Shown one piece after another: positions 24,437-32,665 of a stretch of DNA of 35,216 bases. The stretch lies in contig JAULUH010000489.1 in assembly GCA_032111745.1 (NCBI GenBank), forward strand, positions 1 through 35,216, written 5' to 3'. Both the position numbers and the translations under genes were made by a program. The stretch comes from JAULUH01 sp032111745 (lineage in GTDB: Bacteria; Chloroflexota; Anaerolineae; JAAEKA01). Under the pieces are notes generated by a model that searched no databases, was not told where the DNA came from, and saw only the letters and a program-made list of their open reading frames with translations. The first letter of the stretch is position 1, and each line of letters begins with the position of its first letter.

Positions 24437-24465
24437 TTGCCCATCTTCACCGGTTCAGGTAAAAT
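24437..24465 (+). promoter_or_regulatory. Predicted promoter of the five-gene operon
   Basis: TTGCCC (24437-24442), a 17-nt spacer and TAAAAT (24460-24465) lie about 97 bp before the ATG at 24562. A leader hairpin follows at 24500-24534. Confidence 0.5.
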
Positions 24466-24499
24466 ACCCGCTGCTGCGGCAGCAAGTAGTGCCTTGGAG

Positions 24500-24534
24500 A
24501 AGACCTCGGAGGTCTCGCGGACCTTCGAGGTCTT
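24500..24534 (+). promoter_or_regulatory. Stem-loop in the leader of the five-gene operon
   Basis: AAGACCTCGGAGGT (24500-24513) pairs with ACCTTCGAGGTCTT (24521-24534), a 14-bp stem with one G-U and a 7-nt loop. It lies between the predicted promoter and the first ATG. No T-run follows. It could be a regulatory leader or a dispersed repeat. Confidence 0.5.
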
Positions 24535-24561
24535 GGTTAAGTGGAAAGGATAGCGACAGGC

Positions 24562-25506
24562 ATGCAGTACAGGCAACTGGGCCGCTCCGGCGTGCGCGTT
24601 TCCGCCATCGGCTTGGGCACGAATCGCTTTGGGTCAGAGGCAGTGCCCCAGGAGGCTGTCGACAGTATCGTGGACGCCGCCCTCGACCTGGGCATCAACC
24701 ACCTGGACACGGCTAATGTCTACCAGGACGGCCGTTCCGAGGAGACCCTGGGCCAGGCCCTGAAAGGGCGCTGGGATCGTTTTGTCGTGGCGTCCAAGTT
24801 CTACTTCCCCGTAGGCGAGGGGCCTAACGATCGCGGCAACTCGCGCTATCACATGATGAACGCAGTGGAGGCCAGCCTGCGGCGCCTGCAGAGCGACCAC
24901 GTCGACCTGCTTTACCTCCACCGCTGGGACGAGCAGACGCCCGTCGAGGAAACCCTGCGCAGCCTCGACGACCTGGTGCGGGCCGGTAAGGTGCGCTACG
25001 TCGGTGCCTCGGCCTTTGCCGCCTGGCAGCTGGCCCACGCTAACCTGCTGGCTGAGCTGCGCGGCTGGTCCCCCTTTGTCGTCACCCAGGCCCACTATCA
25101 CCTGCTGGAGCGCGAGGTGGAACGCGAGGTGCTGCCCTATTGCCGCGCCTTCCAGGTAGGCTTCGTGCCCTATTTCCCGCTGGCCGGCGGCTTCCTCACC
25201 GGCAAATACCGTCGCGGCCAGCCCGCACCGGCTGGCTCGCGCGGCGAGAGCAGTAGCTATGTCCAGGGATACATGACCGAGGCCAGTTTCGACACCACGG
25301 AGGCCCTGGAACTGTGGGCCGAGGCTCATGGCCGCAGCCTGAACGAGCTGGCTTTGGCCTGGCTGCTGGCCCAGCCCCAGGTCTCCTCCGTGATTTCCGG
25401 CGCCACCAGGCTGGCCCACGTGCAGGCCAATGCCCGCGCCGCTGATTGGGTGCTTTCGGCCGCCGATGTGGAGGAGGTCGCGGCCATTCTCGGCCGCCAC
25501 GAATGA
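24562..25506 (+). CDS. Aldo/keto reductase
   Basis: The 314-residue (beta/alpha)8 NADPH-dependent oxidoreductase starts at MQYRQLGRSGVRVSAIGLGT. The catalytic tetrad is visible as D49, Y54 (HLDTANVY), K79 (VASKF) and H120 (LYLHRWD). The phosphate-binding C-terminal region SSVISGATRLAHVQAN is also present. It reduces aldehydes or ketones; the substrate is not predictable. GTG 24541 is an alternative start, but the family N-terminus begins at the ATG. Its stop overlaps the ATG of the next gene (ATGA at 25503-25506), so the two are translationally coupled. It is the first gene of a five-gene operon. Confidence 0.92.
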   Translation: MQYRQLGRSGVRVSAIGLGTNRFGSEAVPQEAVDSIVDAALDLGINHLDTANVYQDGRSEETLGQALKGRWDRFVVASKFYFPVGEGPNDRGNSRYHMMNAVEASLRRLQSDHVDLLYLHRWDEQTPVEETLRSLDDLVRAGKVRYVGASAFAAWQLAHANLLAELRGWSPFVVTQAHYHLLEREVEREVLPYCRAFQVGFVPYFPLAGGFLTGKYRRGQPAPAGSRGESSSYVQGYMTEASFDTTEALELWAEAHGRSLNELALAWLLAQPQVSSVISGATRLAHVQANARAADWVLSAADVEEVAAILGRHE

Positions 25507-28328
25507 TGAACGCCTACGATCTCTGTGTCGCGTGGAATGTGCCTGAGGATGCCGACTTCGTACAAGTGCTGGCTCAGGCCTGCCAGGAACGTGGGCTATC
25601 CCTGCTCGAGGTAACCCCTTCTAACCTGGACGCCACCTATTGGGCGATCAATAGCGGGGAGATCACCTGCCGGGCCCTCCTCAATCGAGCGGCCGACACC
25701 GATCCCCGCTTCCTGTTCTTGCTGCAGTGGGCGAAGGACCAGGGGGTCCTCCTTATCAACCCCAAGGAGCTCGAGGAGCGTAGCGCCGACAAGGCCACTA
25801 TGCACCTGGAGTTCATTGCCGCCGGGCTGGACACCCCCCATACCATTATCCTGTCACCTGTTTGGGAACAGCCTGCGCTTCCAGCCGTCGACTTGACCCC
25901 TCTGGGCCCGAGCTTCGCCATCAAGCCCGCCACCGGCGGCGGCGGCCGGGGTGTGGTCATGGAGGCCACCTCCATAGACCAGGTGTTGTCTAGCCGCCAG
26001 CAGTACCCAGGTGACAAGTATCTGCTGCAGGCCCACGTGACCCCGGTGATGCTGGAACAGCGGCCGGCGTGGTTCCGCGTCGTCTATTGCAGCGGCAAGT
26101 CCTATCCCTGCTGGTGGCCACCCCAGACGCGCCTCTATGTGCCTATCACGGCCGAGGAGGAAGAACTCTTCGGCCTGGAGCCCCTGCGCACCATGGCCGA
26201 TCAGATCGCTCGCGTCTCCCAGCTACACATATTCTCCACCGAGATCGCCCTGGCCGGCACCGGTAAGTTCCTGGCCGTAGACTACGTCAACGATCAGATC
26301 GACCTGCGGCTGCAGTCGCGCGTGGTAGACGGCGTGCCCGACATGATCGTGCAGGACATAGCCGCCCGCCTGGCCGGGCTGGTGGCGGCCCAGCCCAAGC
26401 CCGCAGGTGCCACCAGCCCGGCCAGCCGGCGCGGCGCAGCCCGGCGGGTGCGTCCGTCATCACGGAACCAGGCCGGCGCCAGCCAGACCTCCTTGCCAGC
26501 TCACGACCAGATGGACCCCCTGGCCACGTGGAACGCTCCCAGCGTGTTCGAGTCCCCCGCCGCCTGGGAAGCCGAATGGGCCGCCGTCGTCGAAAGCCTG
26601 CCGGCCATGCGCCACTTTAAGGGCCACCTGGCGACCGGGCCTGCTACACTGGCCAACGCCATGGATTCCACGCAGACCCTGATGCGTCGCGTGAGCCGGC
26701 TGCTGGTCTACGCCAACATGAGCCAGGCTGTCGATACCGCCGACCAGGTTGCGGCCGAGCGCCTTTCTCGTGCCCGCAGCCTCTACGGCCAGATGGCGGC
26801 GGCCATCTCCTTTGTTGACCCGGAGATCCTGGCCATCGGCCGCGACACCATCACGCGCTGGGTGCAGGACGAGCCCCGGCTGGCCTATCTCAAGCACTAC
26901 GTGGACGATCTGTTCCGCAAGCAGGCCCACGTTCGCTCGGCTGAAGTGGAAGAGGTGCTGGGCATGCTCAGCGATCCCTTCAGTGGCTCCGCCACCACCT
27001 GGTCCATGCTCACCAATGCCGACTTTCAGTTCGAGCCGGCCATGGACGGCGAGGGGCGCGAGCTGCCACTGGCCCAGGGCACGCTGCAGAAGATCCTGGC
27101 CACCCCCGACCGGGAGGCCCGGCGCACAGCCTGGGAGAACTATGCCGACCAGTACCTGGCCTTCAAGAACACCCTCGCCAGCACCCTGCAGACCTCCATC
27201 AAGCAGTTTGTGCTGGCCATGCGCGCCCGCGGCTACCCCTCGAGCCTCGAGATGTCCCTCTTCCGCTACAACATCCCGGTGGCGGTCTACCACAACCTGC
27301 TGGATGCATTCCGCCAGAACCTGCCCACCTGGCACCGCTACTGGACCATCCGGCGCCGCACCCTGGCGGTGAAGCCCCTCCAGCCCTACGACGTCTGGGC
27401 GCCGCTCACCGGCCAGCCTCAAGCAGTGCCTTATAACCAGGCCGTCGACTGGCTGTCTGCCGCGCTGGCACCCATGGGACAGGAATACGTCAACGCCATG
27501 CGGCGGGGTGCCCTGGAGGAGCGCTGGGTAGACGTGTACCCCAATCGCGGCAAGGCCTCTGGCGCCTTCTCGTCGGGCAGCCCCGGAACCTACCCCTTCA
27601 TCATGATGAGCTACAACGACGACGTGTTCAGCATGAGTACCCTGGCCCACGAGCTGGGCCATTCCATGCACTCCCTGCTGGCCTGGCAGAGCCAACCGGT
27701 GCTCTATGCCCGCTACAGCCTGTTTGCCGCCGAGGTGGCCTCGAATTTTCACCAGGCCATGCTCCGCGCGCATCTGTTGCGCCAGGAGCTGCCCCGCGAC
27801 TTGCAGATCGCCGTCATCGAAGAGGCCATGAGCAACTTCCATCGTTACTTCCTCATCATGCCCACCCTGGCCCGCTTCGAGCTGGAGACTCACCAGCGCG
27901 TAGAGCGGGGCCAGGGGCTGACCGCAGACAGCCTGATCGACCTGCTGGCCGACCTGCTGGCCGAGGCCTATGGGCCGGAGATGGCCATCGACCCCGAGCG
28001 GGTCGGCATCCAATGGGCGACATACGGGCACATGTACAGCGACTATTATGTGTACCAGTACGCCACTGGTATCTCGGGCGCCCATGCCCTGTCCAACCGT
28101 ATCCTGGCCGGCACTCCAGGCGCCGTCGCGGACTACCTGCGCTTTCTGCGCGCTGGCGCCTCCCTGTATCCTATCGACGCCCTGCGCCTGGCCGGGGTTG
28201 ACCTGGCCACGCCCCTGCCGGTGCAGGAGACCTTCGCCGTGCTGGGCGACCTGGTCGATCGACTCGAGGGGCTGGTCGCAACGGAGGACACGAGGGCGCT
28301 GCCTCGAGAGATCGGTGGCAAACGGTGA
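25503..28328 (+). CDS. ATP-grasp domain fused to an M3-family oligoendopeptidase F
   Basis: The 941-residue protein has two parts. Residues 1-300 resemble an ATP-grasp ligase, with a preATP-grasp fold, KATMHLEFIAAGLDTPHT, phosphate-binding K141 with the glycine-rich loop (FAIKPATGGGGRGV), YLLQAHV and the acidic metal-site phrase VDYVNDQIDLRLQS. A Pro/Ala/Arg/Ser-rich linker covers about 300-340. Residues 340-941 form an M3 metallopeptidase of the PepF type, with H716-E717-L-G-H720 and a third zinc ligand E744 in FAAEVASNFH. The spacing is typical. The frame is unbroken across the junction and no ribosome-binding site precedes the possible internal ATG at 26511. ATP-grasp enzymes often make peptide-like bonds, whereas M3 enzymes cleave oligopeptides. 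The combination suggests synthesis and trimming, or modification, of a peptide. Confidence 0.85.
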   Translation: MMNAYDLCVAWNVPEDADFVQVLAQACQERGLSLLEVTPSNLDATYWAINSGEITCRALLNRAADTDPRFLFLLQWAKDQGVLLINPKELEERSADKATMHLEFIAAGLDTPHTIILSPVWEQPALPAVDLTPLGPSFAIKPATGGGGRGVVMEATSIDQVLSSRQQYPGDKYLLQAHVTPVMLEQRPAWFRVVYCSGKSYPCWWPPQTRLYVPITAEEEELFGLEPLRTMADQIARVSQLHIFSTEIALAGTGKFLAVDYVNDQIDLRLQSRVVDGVPDMIVQDIAARLAGLVAAQPKPAGATSPASRRGAARRVRPSSRNQAGASQTSLPAHDQMDPLATWNAPSVFESPAAWEAEWAAVVESLPAMRHFKGHLATGPATLANAMDSTQTLMRRVSRLLVYANMSQAVDTADQVAAERLSRARSLYGQMAAAISFVDPEILAIGRDTITRWVQDEPRLAYLKHYVDDLFRKQAHVRSAEVEEVLGMLSDPFSGSATTWSMLTNADFQFEPAMDGEGRELPLAQGTLQKILATPDREARRTAWENYADQYLAFKNTLASTLQTSIKQFVLAMRARGYPSSLEMSLFRYNIPVAVYHNLLDAFRQNLPTWHRYWTIRRRTLAVKPLQPYDVWAPLTGQPQAVPYNQAVDWLSAALAPMGQEYVNAMRRGALEERWVDVYPNRGKASGAFSSGSPGTYPFIMMSYNDDVFSMSTLAHELGHSMHSLLAWQSQPVLYARYSLFAAEVASNFHQAMLRAHLLRQELPRDLQIAVIEEAMSNFHRYFLIMPTLARFELETHQRVERGQGLTADSLIDLLADLLAEAYGPEMAIDPERVGIQWATYGHMYSDYYVYQYATGISGAHALSNRILAGTPGAVADYLRFLRAGASLYPIDALRLAGVDLATPLPVQETFAVLGDLVDRLEGLVATEDTRALPREIGGKR

Positions 28329-28335
28329 GGAGACC

Positions 28336-29151
28336 ATGACCATTCCTGGCGATTCCGGGGCGGCGGTACCGGGTATAAGGTTCGAGCGTCGGGACAGCGC
28401 CCTGCTCGTCACCCTCAATCGCCCAGACAAGCTGAACGCCATTTCCGTGGAGATGATGGACGAGCTGGGCGCTGGGTTGGACCAGGCCACCGACCCGGCC
28501 GTGCGCGCCGTGATCGTGCAGGGCGAGGGCCGCTGTTTCTCCGCCGGCATCGACCTGAACTCGCTCCTGGCCCAGGGCCTCACCGGTATGGACGGCGCCC
28601 GCTTCCGCCGGCTCGTAGCTCGCCTGCAGGTTGTGTTCAACCAGATGGAGGCCCTGGAGAAACCCGTTATCGCCTTGCTCCACGGCTATTGCTTCGGCAT
28701 GGGGCTGGAGCTGGCCCTCGCCGCGGACTTCCGCATCGCAGCCGAGGACGCCGTGCTGGCCATCCAGGAGGTGGAGCTGGGGATCATCCCGGACGTCGGC
28801 GGCACCACCCGGCTGGTGCGCACGGTGGGCATGCCGCGGGCCAAGGAGATGATCATGCTGGCCCGCCGGGTGGACGCGCGCCGGGCCTACGATATCGGCC
28901 TGGTCCATGAGGTGGTGCCTGCCGGCGAGCTCGAGCAGCGCGCCGCGGCCTGGGTGGCCGGCCTGGAGGGCTGTGCGCCGCTGGCCGTGGGCCTGGCCAA
29001 GAAGCTCATCGACCGGGGCGCCCACCTGGACAAGCTCACCTTCATGGAGCTCGAGGCTCTCGCCCAGTCCAGCCTCATCGGCACCGCCGATGTGGCCGAG
29101 GGTGTCCAGGCCAGGCTGGAAAGGCGGCCGCCGGCCTTTCGCGGCGCCTGA
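28336..29151 (+). CDS. Enoyl-CoA hydratase/isomerase (crotonase) family protein
   Basis: The 271-residue protein carries the crotonase oxyanion-hole segments CFSAGIDL and HGYCFGMGLELALAADFRIA, and a catalytic-region Glu in QEVELGIIPDVGGTTRL. The Asp in IPDVGG is reminiscent of dienoyl-CoA isomerases. A second acidic position occurs in AKEMIML. Typical substrates are acyl-CoA thioesters. The start at 28336 (MTIPGDSG) is preceded by GAGGAG; the frame is open further upstream within the peptidase gene but without homology. It lies seven bases after the peptidase stop and three bases before the kinase start. Confidence 0.9.
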   Translation: MTIPGDSGAAVPGIRFERRDSALLVTLNRPDKLNAISVEMMDELGAGLDQATDPAVRAVIVQGEGRCFSAGIDLNSLLAQGLTGMDGARFRRLVARLQVVFNQMEALEKPVIALLHGYCFGMGLELALAADFRIAAEDAVLAIQEVELGIIPDVGGTTRLVRTVGMPRAKEMIMLARRVDARRAYDIGLVHEVVPAGELEQRAAAWVAGLEGCAPLAVGLAKKLIDRGAHLDKLTFMELEALAQSSLIGTADVAEGVQARLERRPPAFRGA

Positions 29152-29154
29152 ACC

Positions 29155-31401
29155 GTGGACACGGAAACACGCGTGCTGGATGCCCTGGCCAGCCTGAACC
29201 GCATCGGGGCAACCATCAATCGGTTAGGGTTGGGGGATCAGGCCGGGATCGATGGCGCGCTGAAGCTGATCGCCCAGAGCGCTATCACCGTGGTGCCGGG
29301 TGCATCGGCCGTCATCTATGCCTTCGACCCGGTGCGGCATTCCTTTGACCCATCCTCCCGGGTCTCGGCCGGGGAGCTGAGCGCGCCCCTGCCGGGCGAT
29401 GAGCCGCGGCCGGACGGCCTGGGCGCCCGGGCCATTGCCCAGCGCCGCTGCGTGCTGTCCTACGAGGAACACGACCTCCCCATCCATCAGGTCAAGCGCG
29501 CCGCCGGCGCCAGGGTGGTCGCCTGCTTCCCCCTGGTGGTGGCGGAGCAACCGCTGGGCGTGCTCTACGTCTACCTGCACGAGAGCCGCCGCTTCAGCCA
29601 GCTGGAGCTGCTGCTGCTGGACAACTTCGTCAACCATGCCGCCATGGCCTTGCACCAGGCCGGCCACTTGGTCACCGTGCAGCGCGACCTGGCCCGCGCC
29701 GAAGACGAGCTGGCCCGCCTCCGGCGGGCCGACCTGCTTATCTCCTCCCGGCTAAGCCTCCGGGAGACCCTGGAAGCCATCCTGCAGATGGCGCTGGAGG
29801 TCACCGGTGCTCGTTACGGCATCTTCCGCCTGGTCGATCGCACCGGGCTCAAGCTGGTCACCGCAGCCTTCGCCGGCGAGGGACTTGGCCAGCCCGCAGT
29901 TGAAGCGCTTCCCATCAACACCACCAGCATTATGGGCTGGGTGGCCAAATATCGCCAGCCCCTGTGTATCACCGACCTGTGCGCCAACCCCTGGGTCCGC
30001 ATCTACTACCCCCTGGATCACGGCGTCGAGATGCGCTCGGAGCTGGCCGTGCCCCTCATCGGCGCCAGCGGCCGGCTGGAGGGGGTTCTGAACCTCGAAA
30101 GCCCGGCCGTGGCCGCCTTCAGCGACCAGGATAGCCTGCTGCTCCAGGCCCTGGCCACCCAGGCCGTGATCGCCATCCAGGAGGTGCGCCTGCTGGATGC
30201 CCTGCAGGAGATCGCAGAGCGCCTGCTGAACCAGCCGCCCCAGCAGGTGTTCGACCGCCTGGTGGAGATGGCCTGCGAGCTACTCAACACCGCCGTGGGC
30301 AGTATCTGGGTCCTGGAGGACGACCAGCTCGCCGTGCGCTCGGCCAGCGCCGGCTACCTGCGGGGAGAACGGGTACCCGTGCACGGCAGCCTCACCGGCG
30401 AGGCGATCCTCACCCGCTCTCCCATCATCGCCGGGGACGTGCGCACCGACCACCGCTTCCTGCGCCACGACCTGGCCCGCGCCGAGGGCTGGACCAGCGC
30501 GCTGGTCGTGCCCCTGATGGCCGGGCCCGGCGGCCAACCCGTGGGCGCGTTCAGCGTGTTCAGCAGCGAACAGGACACGCGGCGCTTCGGCGATGCGGAA
30601 TGGGACAAGAAGGTGCTCACCTGCCTGGCCCACCACGCCGCCCTGGCCGTGCAGGAGGCCAGCCGCCGCGAGGCCCTGCGCGCCGCTGAGGAGCAGCGCG
30701 CCGTGGCCGAGACCTTCGCCGCCGTGGGCGACATCGCCGCCAACCTGTTGCACCGGGTCAACAACAAGATCGGCACCATCCCGGTGCGGGTCCAGGGCAT
30801 CCAGGACAAATCCCGCTCCGCTCTCGAGGCCGACCCCTACCTGGCCACCAACCTCGCCGAGATCGAGCACAGCGCTGGCGAGGCTATGAGCGTCATGCGC
30901 GAGAGCCTCTTTCATCTGCGGCCTATCGAGGTGGCGCCAGTCAACGTGGCCTTGGCCGTGACTGATGCCATCACCCAGGCCAGCCTGCCTCCAGGCATTG
31001 AAGTGAAGGTGGCAGGGTTGGCGGACCTTCCTCTGGTGATGGCCGGGGCACAGCGCCTGGCCCTGGTCTTTGCCAACCTGCTGGAGAACGCCGCCACCGC
31101 CATGGAGGGCCGGGGCGTGATCGCCCTGCACGGCCATGTCCACGACCGCTGGGCCGAGATCGCTGTGTCCGATAACGGGCCAGGCATCCCACCAGAGCTC
31201 CACGAGCGCATCTTCGAGTTCAACTTCTCCGGTCGCCAGGCCCATGCTGGTAAGCTGGGCTTCGGCCTTTGGTGGGTGCGCACCCTAATGGCCCGCTTTG
31301 GCGGCTCCATCGCCGTCGAGAGCGACGGAGAGCACGGCGCTACCTTCATCCTGCGCCTTCCCCTTGCCGCCAGTTTCAGCGCTGCCGAGGCCCGCCGGTG
31401 A
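29155..31401 (+). CDS. Triple-GAF soluble histidine kinase
   Basis: The 748-residue protein starts at GTG 29155, three bases after the preceding stop. Three GAF-type sensor domains lie at about 20-175, 190-345 and 360-500, and no membrane helix is present. The phosphoacceptor region is unusual: AAVGDIAANLLHRVNNKIG, with H533 followed by R-V-N-N instead of the common H-E-x-R-T-P. The ATPase domain shows the N-box FANLLENAATAM, the G1 box VSDNGPGIP and the G2 region GKLGFGLWWVRTLMARFGG. It is a cytoplasmic sensor of small molecules or redox state. Its stop overlaps the GTG start of the next gene, a double-receiver regulator that is its likely partner. Confidence 0.9.
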   Translation: MDTETRVLDALASLNRIGATINRLGLGDQAGIDGALKLIAQSAITVVPGASAVIYAFDPVRHSFDPSSRVSAGELSAPLPGDEPRPDGLGARAIAQRRCVLSYEEHDLPIHQVKRAAGARVVACFPLVVAEQPLGVLYVYLHESRRFSQLELLLLDNFVNHAAMALHQAGHLVTVQRDLARAEDELARLRRADLLISSRLSLRETLEAILQMALEVTGARYGIFRLVDRTGLKLVTAAFAGEGLGQPAVEALPINTTSIMGWVAKYRQPLCITDLCANPWVRIYYPLDHGVEMRSELAVPLIGASGRLEGVLNLESPAVAAFSDQDSLLLQALATQAVIAIQEVRLLDALQEIAERLLNQPPQQVFDRLVEMACELLNTAVGSIWVLEDDQLAVRSASAGYLRGERVPVHGSLTGEAILTRSPIIAGDVRTDHRFLRHDLARAEGWTSALVVPLMAGPGGQPVGAFSVFSSEQDTRRFGDAEWDKKVLTCLAHHAALAVQEASRREALRAAEEQRAVAETFAAVGDIAANLLHRVNNKIGTIPVRVQGIQDKSRSALEADPYLATNLAEIEHSAGEAMSVMRESLFHLRPIEVAPVNVALAVTDAITQASLPPGIEVKVAGLADLPLVMAGAQRLALVFANLLENAATAMEGRGVIALHGHVHDRWAEIAVSDNGPGIPPELHERIFEFNFSGRQAHAGKLGFGLWWVRTLMARFGGSIAVESDGEHGATFILRLPLAASFSAAEARR

Positions 31402-32522
31402 GCGCCCTGCCTTCGCCTGCCGCGCCCGCCCGCGCCCTGGTCGTCGAGGACGACCGGGCCTGGCAGCAGTTGCTGGCTGAGATCCTGGCCGACGCCGGCC
31501 TCATGGTCGACGTCGCCGACAGCCTGCCCACGGCCGTGGCCTGCCTGCGTGCTTTTCCTCATCGCCTGGCCGTGGTGGACCTATCCCTCAGTGGCCTGGA
31601 CCACCGCAACCAGGAGGGGCTGGCCGTGCTGGACGCCGTGCGGCGACACGACCCCGGCTGTGTGGCCCTCCTGCTGACCGGCTATGCCACCGTAGAGTTG
31701 GCCGTCAGCGCCCTCACCCAACACGGCGCCCTGACCTGCCTGCGCAAGGAAACCTTCCGCCGGGCCGAGTTCCGGGACATCGCGCATAAGGCCCTGGCCG
31801 ATAGCAGTTGGCAGCTGGCCGAAGGCCAGCTGCCACGTAGTGACAGAGATGTCGCGCCGGCCGCGCCGTTGGCTCCGTCCGGCGCTCTGTCATATACACT
31901 TCCGGGGCCGGCTCTGCCCGCCGGGCACCAGGAGAGCGCTGGCGTGGCCCTGGTCGTAGAGGACGACGCCGGCTGGCGCGCCATCTTGAGCGAGCTCCTC
32001 GCCGAGCTGGGTTACCAGGTGCACATCTCTTCCAGCTACGGAGAAGCGCGCGGTTACCTGCGCCGGCAGCGTTTCGACCTGGCCGTGGTGGACCTCTCTC
32101 TGGCCAGCTCCCTGGCCCCTGACGATAACGCCGACGGCTACCGGCTTCTCGAGAGCACCAGGAAGCTGGGTATCCCCGCTATCGTGGTCAGCGGCTCGGC
32201 CATGCCCGCGGCCATCGATCGGGTCTACGAGGAACTGGGCGTCGTGGCCTACCTGGAGAAGCAGGCCTTCGCGCGGCAGGCCTTCCGGGCCGCCGTGAGC
32301 CAGGCCACCGCAGCGCCAGCCGGTGCGGGCGAGCTATCCCTGCTGACTCCCCGTGAGCGCGAGGTCCTGGACCTGCTGGCCCAGGGCCTCACCAACAAGG
32401 AAATCGCCGAGGCCCTGGTCATCTCGGATAACACCGTCAAGCGCCACCTCAAGGCCATCTTCGCCAAGCTCGACGTCAGCACCCGCGCCGCCGCCGTCGC
32501 CCGCGCCGTAGGCTCCCGCTAG
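31398..32522 (+). CDS. Response regulator with two receivers and LuxR-type HTH
   Basis: The start is GTG 31398, overlapping the TGA of the kinase gene by four bases; the frame is open to 31269 but inside the kinase. Receiver 1 (residues 11-130) has E17/D18/D19, D61, T94 and K117. A linker rich in Pro and Ala leads to receiver 2 (183-305) with E188/D189/D190, D232, S265 and K288. Residues 315-374 form a LuxR helix-turn-helix (LTPREREVLDLLAQGLTNKE then IAEALVISDNTVKRHLKAIF). Both receivers keep their phosphorylation residues. It is the last gene of the five-gene operon and probably its regulator. Confidence 0.92.
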   Translation: MSALPSPAAPARALVVEDDRAWQQLLAEILADAGLMVDVADSLPTAVACLRAFPHRLAVVDLSLSGLDHRNQEGLAVLDAVRRHDPGCVALLLTGYATVELAVSALTQHGALTCLRKETFRRAEFRDIAHKALADSSWQLAEGQLPRSDRDVAPAAPLAPSGALSYTLPGPALPAGHQESAGVALVVEDDAGWRAILSELLAELGYQVHISSSYGEARGYLRRQRFDLAVVDLSLASSLAPDDNADGYRLLESTRKLGIPAIVVSGSAMPAAIDRVYEELGVVAYLEKQAFARQAFRAAVSQATAAPAGAGELSLLTPREREVLDLLAQGLTNKEIAEALVISDNTVKRHLKAIFAKLDVSTRAAAVARAVGSR

Positions 32523-32540
32523 CCCCCCCGGTTCGTAGTA

Positions 32541-32662
32541 GCGGCTTCAGCCGCTCCGAGGGACGGAGTCGAGGCTTTGGCCGGTCCGGGGAGCTCCGCT
32601 TCCCCCTCGCGGCGTCGAGTCTTCACCCTCTCCGAGGGACGGATTCGAGGCTTTAGCCGGTC
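32541..32662 (+). repeat. Repeat cluster with GCGGCTTCAGCCGC and two CGAGGCTTTAGCCGG cores
   Basis: The palindrome GCGGCTTCAGCCGC (32541-32554) is followed by two 32-bp units 76 bp apart (32555-32586 and 32631-32662). Each reads TCCGAGGGACGGA and then TTCGAGGCT or GTCGAGGCT and GGCCGGTC or AGCCGGTC. It lies in the 143-bp gap between two convergent genes and could help terminate both transcripts. Confidence 0.75.
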
Positions 32663-32665
32663 GGC

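Noticed and set aside
26511..28328. Separate start for the M3 peptidase at the internal ATG 26511
   Set aside because: No ribosome-binding site precedes it and the frame is continuous from the ATP-grasp part, although an internal start cannot be fully excluded.
26460..28640. 726-codon minus-strand ORF opposite the peptidase and crotonase genes
   Set aside because: It is an antisense shadow with no recognisable domain, crossing two well-supported plus-strand genes.
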